A DNA stretch of 64,000 nucleotides from Paenibacillus catalpae (lineage in GTDB: Bacteria; Bacillota; Bacilli; Paenibacillales; Paenibacillaceae): NCBI RefSeq assembly GCF_900112695.1, contig NZ_FOMT01000002.1:440479-504478 (forward strand), read 5' to 3'. The translations under genes were made by a program, and so were the position numbers. This document shows, piece by piece, positions 17,463 to 26,422 of this stretch. How positions within the stretch are numbered: the first letter of the stretch is position 1; every line of letters starts with the position of its first letter. A model generated the notes under the pieces. The model searched no databases and had not been told where the DNA came from. It was given only the letters and a program-made list of their open reading frames with translations.

Positions 17463-18776
17463 ATGACGTATTTCGCTAACATCGGCAAGATCCAATTCGA
17501 AGGCAAAGGCTCCGACAATCCGCTTGCATTCAAACACTATGATCCAAAACAAGTGGTTCTGGGCAAAACGATGGAAGAGCATCTCCGCTTCGCAGTTGCT
17601 TACTGGCACACTTTTAACGCAAACGGTACGGATCCATTCGGTAATGCAACGATGTTCCGCGGCTGGGACAAATTCGACGGCCTTGACCGTTCGAAAGCAC
17701 GCGTAGAAGCAAACTTCGAATTCCTTGATAAAATCGGCGCGCCGTTCTATGCATTCCATGACGTGGATATCGCTCCTGAAGGTGCAACCCTGCAAGAATC
17801 GAACAAAAACCTCGACGTAATCGTCGCTATGCTGAAAGACCAACAACAACAATCCGGCAAAAAATTGCTATGGAATACAGTTAACATGTTCTCGAACCCG
17901 CGTTATGTTCACGGTGCAGGCACGACTTGCAACGCCGACGTATACGCGTACGCTGGCGCACAACTGAAGAAAGGTCTTGAAGTTGGTAAAGAGCTGGGCG
18001 CGGAAAACTATGTATTCTGGGGCGGCCGTGAAGGCTACGAGAACCTTCTGAACACAGATATGGGCTTCGAGCTTGACAACCTGGCTCGTCTGTACCACAT
18101 GGCAATCGCTTATGCGAAAGAAATCGGCTTCGACGCACAATTCTTGATCGAGCCTAAGCCAAAAGAGCCAACTAAACACCAATATGACTTCGACTCCGCT
18201 ACAACTATTGCATTCTTGCAAAAATACGGCCTGAAAGACTACTTCAAGCTGAACCTTGAAGCAAACCATGCAACACTTGCCGGCCATACTTTCGAGCATG
18301 AAATCCGTACAGCCGCAATCAATGGCATGCTGGGCTCGCTTGACGCTAACCAAGGCGACCTGCTTCTTGGCTGGGATACTGACGAATTCCCAACTGACCT
18401 GTACTCGACTACACTGACGATGTTTGAAGTTCTGAAAGCCGGCGGTCTGACACGCGGCGGCGTTAACTTCGACGCAAAAGTACGTCGTGGTTCGTTCGAA
18501 GCAGAAGATCTCTTCCTGGCTCACATCGCCGGTATGGATTCCTTCGCTTGGGGTCTGAAAGCAGCTGCGAAGCTGATCGAAGAAAGAATCTTCGACAATA
18601 TCGTTGAAGATCGCTACAGCAGCTTCAAAACAGGAATCGGCGCTGACGTTGTTGCAGGTAAAGCATCCCTGGCTTCCCTGGAAGCTTACGCTATGCAAAA
18701 CAATCCAATCGTTAACAAATCCGGCAAGCAAGAGCGCATGAGACTGATGCTCAGCGAAGTTATCTTCAGCGTTTAA
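17463..18776 (+). CDS. xylA: Xylose isomerase
   Basis: A 437-residue cytoplasmic TIM-barrel enzyme converting D-xylose to D-xylulose. Signatures include [10 protein letters not shown] with the catalytic histidine region, [41 protein letters not shown] and LGWDTDEFP, which together supply the metal ligands. The start at 17463 follows AAAGGAGG at 17444-17451; an upstream in-frame TTG at 17421 lacks a site. It is the first gene of a xylAB operon under XylR control. Codon use is strongly biased towards preferred codons, unlike many neighbours, which suggests high expression. Confidence 0.97.
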   Translation: MTYFANIGKIQFEGKGSDNPLAFKHYDPKQVVLGKTMEEHLRFAVAYWHTFNANGTDPFGNATMFRGWDKFDGLDRSKARVEANFEFLDKIGAPFYAFHDVDIAPEGATLQESNKNLDVIVAMLKDQQQQSGKKLLWNTVNMFSNPRYVHGAGTTCNADVYAYAGAQLKKGLEVGKELGAENYVFWGGREGYENLLNTDMGFELDNLARLYHMAIAYAKEIGFDAQFLIEPKPKEPTKHQYDFDSATTIAFLQKYGLKDYFKLNLEANHATLAGHTFEHEIRTAAINGMLGSLDANQGDLLLGWDTDEFPTDLYSTTLTMFEVLKAGGLTRGGVNFDAKVRRGSFEAEDLFLAHIAGMDSFAWGLKAAAKLIEERIFDNIVEDRYSSFKTGIGADVVAGKASLASLEAYAMQNNPIVNKSGKQERMRLMLSEVIFSV

Positions 18777-18813
18777 TCGCTGAAAGTAACCGGATAACGG
18801 GAGGATAATGTCA

Positions 18814-20310
18814 ATGAGTTATGTGGTAGGTATAGATTTAGGTACTAGTGCTGTAAAGGCACTGCTCGTTGACAAGAACGGAACGGTAGCTGCGGAAGCA
18901 TCCCGCAGCTATCCGCTGTTCCACGAGCATTCCGGCTGGAGCGAGCAAAAGCCGGAAGACTGGGTGACCGCTACGATTGAAGCGCTTCATGAGCTTGCAT
19001 CGTCTAACGGTATCTCTGCGAAGCAGATCGAAGGCATCAGCTTCTCCGGTCAAATGCACGGTCTTGTGCTGCTGAACGAAGAAAACAAGCCTGTCCGCAA
19101 CGCTATTCTGTGGAATGATACGCGTACGACTGAGCAATGCCGTGAGATCGAGCGTACGCTTGGCGACAAGCTGCTTGGCATTACTCGCAACCCGGCGCTT
19201 GAAGGCTTCACGCTGCCGAAGATTTTGTGGGTTCGTCAATACGAGCTGCAAGCCTTTGAGCAAGCGAAGCTGTTTGTGCTGCCGAAGGACTATGTTCGTT
19301 ATGCATTAACAGGCGAGCTGCACATGGATTATTCCGATGCTGCAGGTACTTTGATGCTTGATGTAGCGGCAAAAGAATGGAGCAGCGATGTGCTGTCCGC
19401 ATTTGGATTGCCGGCAAGCTTCTGCCCGCCGCTGGTAGAGTCGCATGGCCTCGTAGGCACATTGCTGCCAGCAATTGCAGAGCGCACTGGCCTGGAGCCA
19501 TCAACGAAAGTATTTGCCGGCGGTGCCGACAATGCTTGCGGCGCGATTGGCGCTGGCATCTTGTCCGAAGGCTTGACGCTGTCGAGTATCGGTACATCCG
19601 GCGTTATTCTCGCTTATGAGAATGACAAGAACAAGGACTTCCAAGGCAAGGTTCATTTCTTCAACCACGGCAAAGAGAACTCCTTCTATGCGATGGGCGT
19701 TACTTTGGCGGCAGGCTACAGTCTGAGCTGGTTCAAGAAAACCTTTGCTCCAAACGAATCGTTTGATGAAATGCTGCAAGGAGTAGGCGAAGTTAAACCT
19801 GGTGCAGGCGGACTGATCTTCACGCCTTACCTCGTTGGCGAACGTACGCCGCATGCCGATCCGGCAATCCGCGCCAGCTTTATTGGCGTAGACGGCTCGC
19901 ATGAGCGCATTCATTTTGCCCGTGCGGTAATGGAGGGAATTACGTTCTCTCTAAACGAATCCGTTGACATGTTCCGAAGCGTTGGCAAGACGGTTGATAA
20001 AGTCGTCTCCATCGGCGGCGGCGCGCAAAATCCGGTATGGCTGCAAATGCAGGCGGATATCTTCAACGCGACCGTTGTCGCGCTGGAGAACGAGCAAGGC
20101 CCGGGCCTTGGAGCGGCTATGCTCGCGGCTTATGGCTGCGGCTGGTTTGAAAGCCTGGAGGCTTGCGCGGACAAATTCGTGAAGCATGCTGCTTCGTATG
20201 AGCCGCAGCCAGAGGCTGTTGAGACGTACAAAGGGCTCTTCCGGATTTATCAGCAAGTGTATGCACAAACGCGCGGCATGAACGAAGCGCTTGTTGCTTA
20301 CCGGGGTTAA
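18814..20310 (+). CDS. xylB: Xylulokinase
   Basis: A 498-residue FGGY-family kinase that phosphorylates D-xylulose for the pentose phosphate pathway. The N-terminal phosphate loop GIDLGTSAVKALLVDK, the substrate motif FSGQMHGLVLL and the C-terminal SIGGGAQNPVWLQMQADI ATP region are present. GGGAGG at 18799-18804 is nine bases before the ATG at 18814 but only three before the ATG at 18808, so 18814 is preferred. It follows xylA by 37 bases. No xylose transporter or xylosidase is in this operon. Confidence 0.95.
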   Translation: MSYVVGIDLGTSAVKALLVDKNGTVAAEASRSYPLFHEHSGWSEQKPEDWVTATIEALHELASSNGISAKQIEGISFSGQMHGLVLLNEENKPVRNAILWNDTRTTEQCREIERTLGDKLLGITRNPALEGFTLPKILWVRQYELQAFEQAKLFVLPKDYVRYALTGELHMDYSDAAGTLMLDVAAKEWSSDVLSAFGLPASFCPPLVESHGLVGTLLPAIAERTGLEPSTKVFAGGADNACGAIGAGILSEGLTLSSIGTSGVILAYENDKNKDFQGKVHFFNHGKENSFYAMGVTLAAGYSLSWFKKTFAPNESFDEMLQGVGEVKPGAGGLIFTPYLVGERTPHADPAIRASFIGVDGSHERIHFARAVMEGITFSLNESVDMFRSVGKTVDKVVSIGGGAQNPVWLQMQADIFNATVVALENEQGPGLGAAMLAAYGCGWFESLEACADKFVKHAASYEPQPEAVETYKGLFRIYQQVYAQTRGMNEALVAYRG

Positions 20311-20337
20311 TAGCTTTCATTAATATCGCGAGTTGAT

Positions 20338-20378
20338 ACCGTTTTTTCCGGGTTCCCCCGGAAGGAGCGGTTCTTTTT
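20338..20378 (+). terminator. Terminator after xylAB
   Basis: TTCCGGG (20346-20352) pairs with CCCGGAA (20357-20363), and outer arms ACCG/CGGT also pair. A run of six T starts at 20373. The remaining gap to 20632 holds the TTGGAT repeats and a second terminator but no gene. Confidence 0.75.
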
Positions 20379-20389
20379 TGCAGGTAGTA

Positions 20390-20519
20390 CGTTGGATTTC
20401 GTCCAGCATAATGGCGTGCCGAGGTCCGGTAACGGCTTCTACATTGGATTCTATCCAACTGGAAGGAGCACATTTGGGTTGGAAGGCATTATGGCATACT
20501 CACTGGATGAAATCCAACG
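20390..20519. repeat. TTGGAT/ATCCAA palindrome cluster
   Basis: A 17-base arm at 20390-20406 (CGTTGGATTTCGTCCAG) is complementary to 20503-20519 with one wobble. Midway, 20444-20458 is a short palindrome TTGGAT-TCT-ATCCAA. The arms themselves resemble the central palindrome. It has the look of a dispersed intergenic palindromic element. No open frame of note lies inside. Confidence 0.6.
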
Positions 20520-20579
20520 AAGTTGACTAAGTCGGAACCACAGCTGCACGGGATCCTAGCAGGATGGAATACATGAAAA

Positions 20580-20618
20580 GAGGCTGTACCCAGCTATAAA
20601 GGGTACGGCCTCTCTTTT
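20580..20618. terminator. Terminator for tatA operon (bidirectional)
   Basis: A 12-bp stem (20580-20591 with 20601-20612, one wobble) with flanking A and T tracts on both sides. It ends the minus-strand amine oxidase-ridA-tatA transcript, 14 bases beyond the tatA stop. Confidence 0.8.
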
Positions 20619-20632
20619 GCATCAATAGCGGA

Positions 20633-20818
20633 TTAAGATTTGCTTTCGGATACAACTTCTTCCTTCGAATCGGATACTAATTCCTTCGCGGAGGTCTTGA
20701 ATTCATGAAGCGTGCGGCCTACTGCACGGCCAAGCTCAGGCAGCTTAGAAGGTCCAAAAATGATTAATACCACAACTAAAATCATCATGAGACCCGGGAA
20801 ACCAACGTTTTGTAACAT
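20633..20818 (-). CDS. tatA: Twin-arginine translocase subunit TatA
   Basis: A 61-residue membrane protein. One N-terminal transmembrane helix (about residues 5-20) is followed by the [15 protein letters not shown] hinge and amphipathic helix and a charged C-terminal tail, the standard TatA/TatE layout. TatA forms the pore when TatC binds an RR signal peptide. It is the last gene of the minus-strand operon with the Tat-exported amine oxidase, while tatC lies in the divergent operon. This matches Bacillus practice of dedicating a TatA-TatC pair to one local substrate. Confidence 0.92.
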   Translation of the reverse strand: MLQNVGFPGLMMILVVVLIIFGPSKLPELGRAVGRTLHEFKTSAKELVSDSKEEVVSESKS

Positions 20819-20842
20819 ACGATCATCTCCGTTCGATTTTTA

Positions 20843-21400
20843 TTAGTCTTTTTTATGATTACTTGGGTAAGTGGCAACGGCTTCAATCTCGATCAGCCAA
20901 TCCGAGTTGACCAGACCGCCTACGCCAACGGTAGAGCGGGCAGTCTTGGTCGGATTTTCTTTTGTATTGAAATATTTGGCGTAAGCTTTGTTCCAGCCGT
21001 CAAAATCGAATTTGCCGTCTTTAGCGGCATCGGGCGCTATGTATACGCGCAGATAAGTGACGTCCTTCATTGAGAGACCTTGCTCTTTCAGCAATGTTTC
21101 AATATTTTTCAGAACGCTGAGGCCTTGCGTCTCTGTATTGCCATAACGTTCGTAGATCGTCTTGCCATCCTTGTTAATGACAGAAGGTACCGTGCCGCTT
21201 GTCTCGAAGGTTGCGGCACCTGCCGGCATAGCAACGGCACTTGAGATCGAGGACGAGGGGTTACCGTAAAATTCAGGCTCGTGAATCGGGGCGAGCGGAT
21301 ATTTATTTGGCGTAACCGCGGCATATACGCTTGCCGTAGCTGCAAGGCAAGAGATAATGACCGCACCGGCGATAACTTTCATTTTTCCAGTCATCTTCAT
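20843..21400 (-). CDS. Exported RidA-like enamine/imine deaminase
   Basis: A 185-residue protein with a Sec-type signal peptide (about 1-28, ending VYA-AV) and then a RidA (YjgF/YER057c/UK114) domain. TKTARSTVGVGG carries the conserved arginine and WLIEIEAVATYP the conserved glutamate of catalytic RidA. Typical RidA proteins are cytosolic, about 125 residues long, and hydrolyse reactive imines to keto acids and ammonia. Export here fits the adjacent exported amine oxidase, whose product is an imine. AGGAGGGG precedes the ATG, and the gene begins 17 bases after the oxidase gene. An adhesive or non-catalytic role cannot be excluded. Confidence 0.8.
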   Translation of the reverse strand: MKMTGKMKVIAGAVIISCLAATASVYAAVTPNKYPLAPIHEPEFYGNPSSSISSAVAMPAGAATFETSGTVPSVINKDGKTIYERYGNTETQGLSVLKNIETLLKEQGLSMKDVTYLRVYIAPDAAKDGKFDFDGWNKAYAKYFNTKENPTKTARSTVGVGGLVNSDWLIEIEAVATYPSNHKKD

Positions 21401-21417
21401 AATTGACCCCTCCTAGG

Positions 21418-23022
21418 TTATTCCTTCATGACGCGTTCATGGATGTCCGTGACAACCTCGCGCGCCGATTCAATACCGCCTGCCATCCAGGCTGTAATGT
21501 AGCTGATATGCTCGCCGGCAAGATAGACGCGGCGGTCAGGCTTGCAGAGCACCGGATAGTTGATCTTGCGGTCATCAGCCGAGTAGGAGACCCAAGCACC
21601 TTCGTTGTATTTGGTCGTCTTCCAGTTGACGGAAAACGAGGATTCGAACTCTTTGTAATATTGCGGGTGAATTTTGCCGCCTTGAGCAAGAGCGTGCGCT
21701 TCGCGCTCCTTAAAGGATAAAGCGCCAATCTTATCCGCGTTGGAGCCTTGGGCGTAATAACCGAGCAGAAGACCCTTCTTGGCAAAATAATTCGTTGGCG
21801 GGTAATAGATCGAAGAGATGTCCATATTCGTCAGCGTATTGCCGCCGTAGATTTGATCGTCTTCCTCCCAGAACCGGCGCTTGAACTGCAGGCCGATTTT
21901 GCCGGCGCTGGCGTATTTCGTATTGTTGATCGCATTGGTCATTTCCGGAGACAAATCATGCTTGATGTTCTTCAGCACGGACAGCGGAATCGTGCAAATG
22001 AGGTAATCGCCCTCGATCTGCTTCGTTTCGCCATTCAAGAGATCCTTGTAGGTGACTTGTACCTGGTTGCCGACATGCTTGAATTCACTCACTTCGGAGT
22101 GGAATTTGATCCGGTTGCCAAGGCGCTTCTCGAACGCTTGCGGAATCGCGTCCATCCCGCCGACCGGATGGAACATCATCATTTGCTGGTCGTAGCTGTA
22201 TTCACTGGAGAAAAAGTTGCCGAAGCCGGAATTAATAATAGCCTTCATGTCAAACGGATCGCGTATGACACCGGCATCAAGTCTGGAGCCCGGTTCATCC
22301 TTGTAACCGCCGCGGGATGAGCCTTTATAGAACAGATCCGCATCGAGGTTGCCTTCGGAGCGGAGATAAGCGACGATTTTCTCCTTTTCTTCCGCTGTAA
22401 CAGGCAGGTCCAGTCCAGGCTGATTGATGGATTTGGCGAGCAGCTCGTTTACGTAGCCTCTCACATCGGCTTTTGCGGCCCGTTTGCGTACACGGGTATT
22501 GGATAATGCACCAACATTCTCATTGTAATAATAGGCACTCTCATTCACGTTGTTGAATGGCTCCATTGCGATTCCAAACTCTCGGCAATAGTCCATCGTA
22601 ACGTGGAACTGCGGGATACGCATCGGACCGGCATTGAGGTACATGCCGTCATCGAATCGTGCAACCTGCTTTTGTCCGCCGATCTCCGTCACCGTTGTTC
22701 CGCGGCGTACCGACCAGTTCCGTCCTCCGGAACGGGCGCGTGCTTCAAGAATCGTACAATTATAGCCTGCTTTGCCGAGCTCATAAGCAGCTGTCAGGCC
22801 GGCGATACCGGCGCCGAGGATAACGATTTTTTTGCCTGAACGGTTCGTACCCTTGAGGTCCCAGCCGGATGGAGGTTCGTACTCGGCTGCTTTAAGTGTC
22901 TCTGGCGTAAATAACCCCATCGTTCCCATTACACTAAATACAGCGGCGGCCCCGCCGATTTTGCCGACTGTCGTCAGAAATTGTCTGCGTGACAGTTCAT
23001 TGGGTGTCTCCTTCGATTCCAT
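21418..23022 (-). CDS. Tat-exported flavin amine oxidase / L-amino acid oxidase
   Basis: A 534-residue FAD enzyme with a twin-arginine signal: SRRQFLTTVGK at about residues 11-21, then a hydrophobic stretch. IVILGAGIAGLTAAYELGKAG and EARARSGGRNW form the dinucleotide fold, NAGPMRIPQFH is typical of L-amino acid oxidases, and YLAGEHISYITAWMAGGI closes the FAD site. It should fold with FAD in the cytoplasm and be exported by Tat, then oxidise an amine or amino acid to an imine, releasing hydrogen peroxide. Substrate is unknown. It heads the operon with RidA and TatA and is divergent from the GlnR-like regulator and TatC. A perfect GlnR/TnrA box lies 82 bases upstream. Confidence 0.88.
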   Translation of the reverse strand: MESKETPNELSRRQFLTTVGKIGGAAAVFSVMGTMGLFTPETLKAAEYEPPSGWDLKGTNRSGKKIVILGAGIAGLTAAYELGKAGYNCTILEARARSGGRNWSVRRGTTVTEIGGQKQVARFDDGMYLNAGPMRIPQFHVTMDYCREFGIAMEPFNNVNESAYYYNENVGALSNTRVRKRAAKADVRGYVNELLAKSINQPGLDLPVTAEEKEKIVAYLRSEGNLDADLFYKGSSRGGYKDEPGSRLDAGVIRDPFDMKAIINSGFGNFFSSEYSYDQQMMMFHPVGGMDAIPQAFEKRLGNRIKFHSEVSEFKHVGNQVQVTYKDLLNGETKQIEGDYLICTIPLSVLKNIKHDLSPEMTNAINNTKYASAGKIGLQFKRRFWEEDDQIYGGNTLTNMDISSIYYPPTNYFAKKGLLLGYYAQGSNADKIGALSFKEREAHALAQGGKIHPQYYKEFESSFSVNWKTTKYNEGAWVSYSADDRKINYPVLCKPDRRVYLAGEHISYITAWMAGGIESAREVVTDIHERVMKE

Positions 23023-23103
23023 GCCCCTTCAGCTCCTTCACTTGATCGTTTGCCCGTCTCGGAAAGAAATGTAGCATGAATTTTCGACTCGCCGCCAATA
23101 TTT

Positions 23104-23120
23104 TGTTAGGAAGTCTGACA
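23104..23120. promoter_or_regulatory. GlnR/TnrA box upstream of amine oxidase
   Basis: TGTTA-GGAAGTC-TGACA fits the consensus TGTNA-N7-TNACA exactly. It lies 82 bases before the amine oxidase start. GlnR and TnrA bind this sequence to control nitrogen genes in Bacillales. Confidence 0.65.
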
Positions 23121-23273
23121 TAAATAAAATTTATATGTCCAATAAAATTAATTAATTAAATAACAGCCGATAGGTAATTATAACCATTTATAGTTGTGAA
23201 TTGAGACCGTAAGTTTCATAAAAACACAAGGATTTCAAGCAATTGAACACTCTTAATGTTCATTTTGTTCCAT

Positions 23274-23290
23274 TGTTACATCCCGTAACG
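23274..23290. promoter_or_regulatory. Near-match GlnR/TnrA box
   Basis: TGTTA-CATCCCG-TAACG differs from TGTNA-N7-TNACA only at the last base. It lies between the two perfect boxes in the same 385-base divergent gap and may be a weaker third site. Confidence 0.35.
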
Positions 23291-23364
23291 GACAAGCAGA
23301 CCAGGGCAATCAGTCCCATTGACGAAGAGAGAGCACACTGATAAATTCGTAGCGAGAGGTTTAA

Positions 23365-23381
23365 TGTCAGGTTATATTACA
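23365..23381. promoter_or_regulatory. GlnR/TnrA box upstream of the MerR-like gene and tatC
   Basis: TGTCA-GGTTATA-TTACA is a perfect TGTNA-N7-TNACA match, ending 26 bases before the regulator start. A position so close to the gene usually means repression, and the adjacent regulator may act on it itself. The 385-base gap 23023-23407 contains no gene. Confidence 0.65.
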
Positions 23382-23407
23382 TATCCGTTTGCGGGAGGCG
23401 TTAGACG

Positions 23408-23638
23408 ATGAAGGACAAAGTGATGAGTATTGGAATCGTTAGCGACTTAACTGGTTTGACGGAAAGACAAATTCGATATTATGAGGAGAAACAGTTGGTT
23501 TTCCCGGTCAGGACTAAAGGGGGCGCACGCAAGTATTCATTTGCGGATGTAGATCGGCTGAAGGAGATTAATGACAAGCTGAGGGATGGCTTTCATACCT
23601 TTGAGCTGAGAAAACCCGGAAGGTTGTGCGGCGAATGA
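23408..23638 (+). CDS. Short GlnR/TnrA-like MerR-family regulator
   Basis: A 76-residue protein that is only a MerR winged-helix domain: [21 protein letters not shown] is the recognition region and [16 protein letters not shown] the second half. These phrases resemble GlnR/TnrA more than other MerR proteins. GlnR (about 135 residues) and TnrA (about 110) carry C-terminal tails that sense glutamine synthetase; here the tail is almost missing. GGGAGG is ten bases before the ATG. Its stop overlaps the tatC ATG (ATGA). It may be a local regulator using the flanking GlnR boxes. No frameshift to a longer frame was seen. Confidence 0.75.
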   Translation: MKDKVMSIGIVSDLTGLTERQIRYYEEKQLVFPVRTKGGARKYSFADVDRLKEINDKLRDGFHTFELRKPGRLCGE

Positions 23639-24387
23639 AAAGAAATGAAGAGACAATGACGCTGCTTGCTCATCTGACCGAGCTGCGTAGCCGGATCTGG
23701 CGGAGCCTGGCAGTCGTATTGTTATCGCTTGGGGGCGGGTTGTATGTATCTCCGAAGGTGCTCCGTTATTTGAAGAGCATACCGCCGGGTTCCGAGATGA
23801 CCTGGAATGTATTCTCGCCTTGGGACGGCATCCGAATGTATATGTCGGTTGCGCTTGTAATCGCGCTGGCGGTATCGCTGCCGTATATTTTGTATCAGCT
23901 GTGGGGCTTTGTGAAGCAAGGGCTTCATCCAACGGAGCAGACAGCGGCTTTACGCTATGTTCCGTATAGCGTAATCTGCTTCTTCACGGGTCTGGCGTTT
24001 GGTTATTTTGTCGTCTTCCCGATGAGCTTCTCGTTCACTTCCAAGATAACGAAAAGTATGGAGCTTGTAGAGACATATGGCGTAGCGCAGTATTTCGGCT
24101 TTATGTTTAATATTATTCTCCCGCTTGCCATCGCCTTTGAACTTCCGGTTGTCGTTATGTTCCTGACGAAGATCGGGATTCTGACACCCAAGGCGCTTCA
24201 TAAAATGCGGAGGTATGCATATCTGGTGCTTGTTATTGTAGCCAGCCTGATCTCGCCTCCCGAGCTTATCTCTCATCTGTTAGTATTTATTCCGCTTGTG
24301 GTACTGTACGAGATTAGCGTATTGCTGTCCCGCATTGTATACGGACGAAGGAAAGCAGCGGCGGTGGCCGAAGCTTCCGGAGCATAG
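23635..24387 (+). CDS. tatC: Twin-arginine translocase subunit TatC
   Basis: A 250-residue six-helix membrane protein. It shows the N-terminal [15 protein letters not shown] signature, [31 protein letters not shown] and [15 protein letters not shown], all TatC hallmarks. It recognises RR signal peptides and recruits TatA. The ATG at 23635 has GGAAGG 11 bases upstream and overlaps the regulator stop, which supports it over a GTG at 23626. Its partner TatA and probable cargo are in the divergent operon. Confidence 0.93.
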   Translation: MKRNEETMTLLAHLTELRSRIWRSLAVVLLSLGGGLYVSPKVLRYLKSIPPGSEMTWNVFSPWDGIRMYMSVALVIALAVSLPYILYQLWGFVKQGLHPTEQTAALRYVPYSVICFFTGLAFGYFVVFPMSFSFTSKITKSMELVETYGVAQYFGFMFNIILPLAIAFELPVVVMFLTKIGILTPKALHKMRRYAYLVLVIVASLISPPELISHLLVFIPLVVLYEISVLLSRIVYGRRKAAAVAEASGA

Positions 24388-24401
24388 ATAGGTAATTCAT
24401 T

Positions 24402-24433
24402 AGCAGTCTCGGCTTAATGCCGGGGCTGCTTTT
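24402..24433 (+). terminator. Terminator after tatC
   Basis: A stem of 12 pairs (24402-24413 with 24419-24430, two wobbles) with a 5-base loop, followed by TTTGTT. Confidence 0.7.
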
Positions 24434-24569
24434 GTTATGTTTTCGCCTTAATTATGGAAGAAAGAGGCCATTTATTTAAAGCTTTTACTTTTTATCCGCT
24501 AATTCGCCTGCTGCAGACATAATGCGAGCAAGTACGGCAAAAAGACGGTTTTACTGCATGCTTAAGACG

Positions 24570-24598
24570 TTGGTTGTTATTTGTATGTAAGATATACT
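24570..24598 (+). promoter_or_regulatory. Sigma-A promoter of the chemoreceptor gene
   Basis: TTGGTT at 24570-24575, a 17-base spacer and TATACT at 24593-24598, about 38 bases before the start codon. No sigma-D motility promoter was recognised. Confidence 0.6.
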
Positions 24599-24635
24599 AA
24601 CATCATAGTCGAGCGGGTCCAGAGGAGGGCTTTAT

Positions 24636-26366
24636 ATGCAGCAAACATTCAGGAACAAGCGGAAGTGGAGAATCTCATTGAGCCAGAGACTGACCTTATC
24701 CTTCCTTGCGATCGTCATTCTTATGGCGGTGAACGGCATGCTCAGCTTTGACCGGATGGGGAAGCTTACGAATAACGCGCAGGAAATATCACAGGTATGG
24801 CTCGCCAATATTAAGGCTATCAACGAGATCAATTATTTGAACGAGCATATGCTGACCATTCAATACAAGATGGCGGGAGAGAGCAATGCATTGAAGCGCA
24901 AAATGCTGGAGGAGGACGGCGAATATACCGTTGTCATTTTGCAGCAGAAGCTGCAGGCATTCATGTCTCTTCCGAAAACAGGCGATGATATGAACTTGTC
25001 CCGTAACCTGGAGGGAGAATGGAAGGCTTATCTGGCTTTGTACCGGAATGTGATCCGATACTCGAACCAGCAGGACGAGAAGCAAGTCGGCGATGCCTTG
25101 ATGGCATCGGAGCAGTCCTTCAGCACGATGCAGTCTTACATTAATACGCTAATCCGGATGAATGAGGAAGGGGCGAAGGCTGCGGAGAAATCAAGCGAAA
25201 GCATTAACCGTGAGGCGGTATTGACGATTGCCTGCGGTCTTGGCGCTGCCTTGATCCTGATTCTGGCCCTTCTGTATTATGTGCGCAGAACCATATCGCT
25301 TCCAATTAAGCGCTCATCGGAAGTGCTTGCTGAAGTGGCAGGCGGCTCCTTGACGGTAACCATTCCCAAGGTCAGAAACCGGGACGAGATTGGTGTCATG
25401 GTGCATGCGCTTGAAGATATGGTCGAATCACTTCGCAAGGCGATGCAAAGCGTACAGGCGGCATCAACCAATATTTCGGCTTCGTCGGAAGAGATGCTTG
25501 CAGCATCTGAACAGAATGCCGGTGCGGTCGAACAGGCGTCAACGATGTTCCGGGAAGCGGCATCGGGTTCGCAGGAGCAGCTGGACAGCTTTGAGGAAAT
25601 TGGCCGTTCAACCGAAGAGATGGCACATGGGACACAGCGGATCGCGGAGAGCAGCTCGGTCGCGGCAGAGCTGTCGTCAAAGGCGGAGCGGCAGGCGAAG
25701 GAAGGAGCAGAGACTATCAGTCAAGCCGTCCAAACGATGGCCGTCATTGACGAAACGGTTCGATCGGCTGCTGAACATGTGAAGCTGCTCGAGAGCCGTA
25801 TGAACAACATAGGCAAGATAACCGATTTCATCGGTTCAATATCCAAACAGACGAATCTGCTCGCGCTTAATGCGGCTATTGAAGCAGCAAGAGCCGGAGA
25901 AGCAGGTAAGGGATTTGCTGTCGTGGCGGAAGAGGTGCGCAAGCTGTCGGTTCAAACCGCGTCCTCGGTCTCCGACATTGCCGGCGTTATCGGGAAGATT
26001 AAAGAAGATACCATTCTGACCGTGGATAAAATGAACGCAAGCCGTGCGGAAACGATAAAGGGGCTGGAAAATGTCAATGCGGCTGGCCGTTCATTTCGTC
26101 AAATTACGGCTGCAGCCGGCGATGTATCCGGCAAGATTGAGGAAGTTGCCGCTGCTGCCGAGCAGCTTGCCGCAAACTCGGAGGAAGTGTCGGCTTCCAT
26201 TGACCAGCTGACTGAGATTGCCCGCCGAACTTATGATATGGCAAGAACGGTCGCGGTTAGTGCAGACAAACAAACCGCCTCTGCCGAAGAAATTGCTTCA
26301 GCTGCGGGCGGTTTGACGGAGATTGCGCAGGATTTGAATGATCTGGTTATGAAGTTCCGTTTTTAA
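24636..26366 (+). CDS. Methyl-accepting chemotaxis protein
   Basis: A 576-residue transmembrane receptor. TM1 (about residues 18-37) is followed by an extracellular four-helix-bundle sensor domain, TM2 (about 192-215), a HAMP domain with [20 protein letters not shown], and the long coiled signalling domain. The hairpin tip [19 protein letters not shown] is intact. It clusters with receptors that signal to CheA/CheW; the ligand is unknown. A good ribosome site (AGAGGAGGG) and promoter stand before it. Its stop lies at the edge of a 20-bp tandem repeat. Confidence 0.93.
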   Translation: MQQTFRNKRKWRISLSQRLTLSFLAIVILMAVNGMLSFDRMGKLTNNAQEISQVWLANIKAINEINYLNEHMLTIQYKMAGESNALKRKMLEEDGEYTVVILQQKLQAFMSLPKTGDDMNLSRNLEGEWKAYLALYRNVIRYSNQQDEKQVGDALMASEQSFSTMQSYINTLIRMNEEGAKAAEKSSESINREAVLTIACGLGAALILILALLYYVRRTISLPIKRSSEVLAEVAGGSLTVTIPKVRNRDEIGVMVHALEDMVESLRKAMQSVQAASTNISASSEEMLAASEQNAGAVEQASTMFREAASGSQEQLDSFEEIGRSTEEMAHGTQRIAESSSVAAELSSKAERQAKEGAETISQAVQTMAVIDETVRSAAEHVKLLESRMNNIGKITDFIGSISKQTNLLALNAAIEAARAGEAGKGFAVVAEEVRKLSVQTASSVSDIAGVIGKIKEDTILTVDKMNASRAETIKGLENVNAAGRSFRQITAAAGDVSGKIEEVAAAAEQLAANSEEVSASIDQLTEIARRTYDMARTVAVSADKQTASAEEIASAAGGLTEIAQDLNDLVMKFRF

Positions 26367-26422
26367 AGACGTTTACTAACGGCTAAAGACGTTTGCCAAC
26401 GGCTAATAACGTTTAAAGCCGC
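26364..26422. repeat. 20-bp tandem repeat at convergent gene ends
   Basis: Two units, 26364-26383 and 26384-26403, differ at two positions, and a third degenerate unit covers 26404-26422. It includes the chemoreceptor stop and the end of the convergent regulator gene. No terminator is evident here, so the repeat may have arisen by slippage. Confidence 0.65.

Noticed and set aside
17868..18731. 287-codon minus-strand frame opposite xylA
   Set aside because: xylA is unmistakable on the plus strand and has strong codon bias, which creates open antisense frames; no start signals.
24388..24635. Sigma-D motility promoter for the chemoreceptor
   Set aside because: No TAAA-N15-GCCGATAT-like sequence; a sigma-A promoter fits better.
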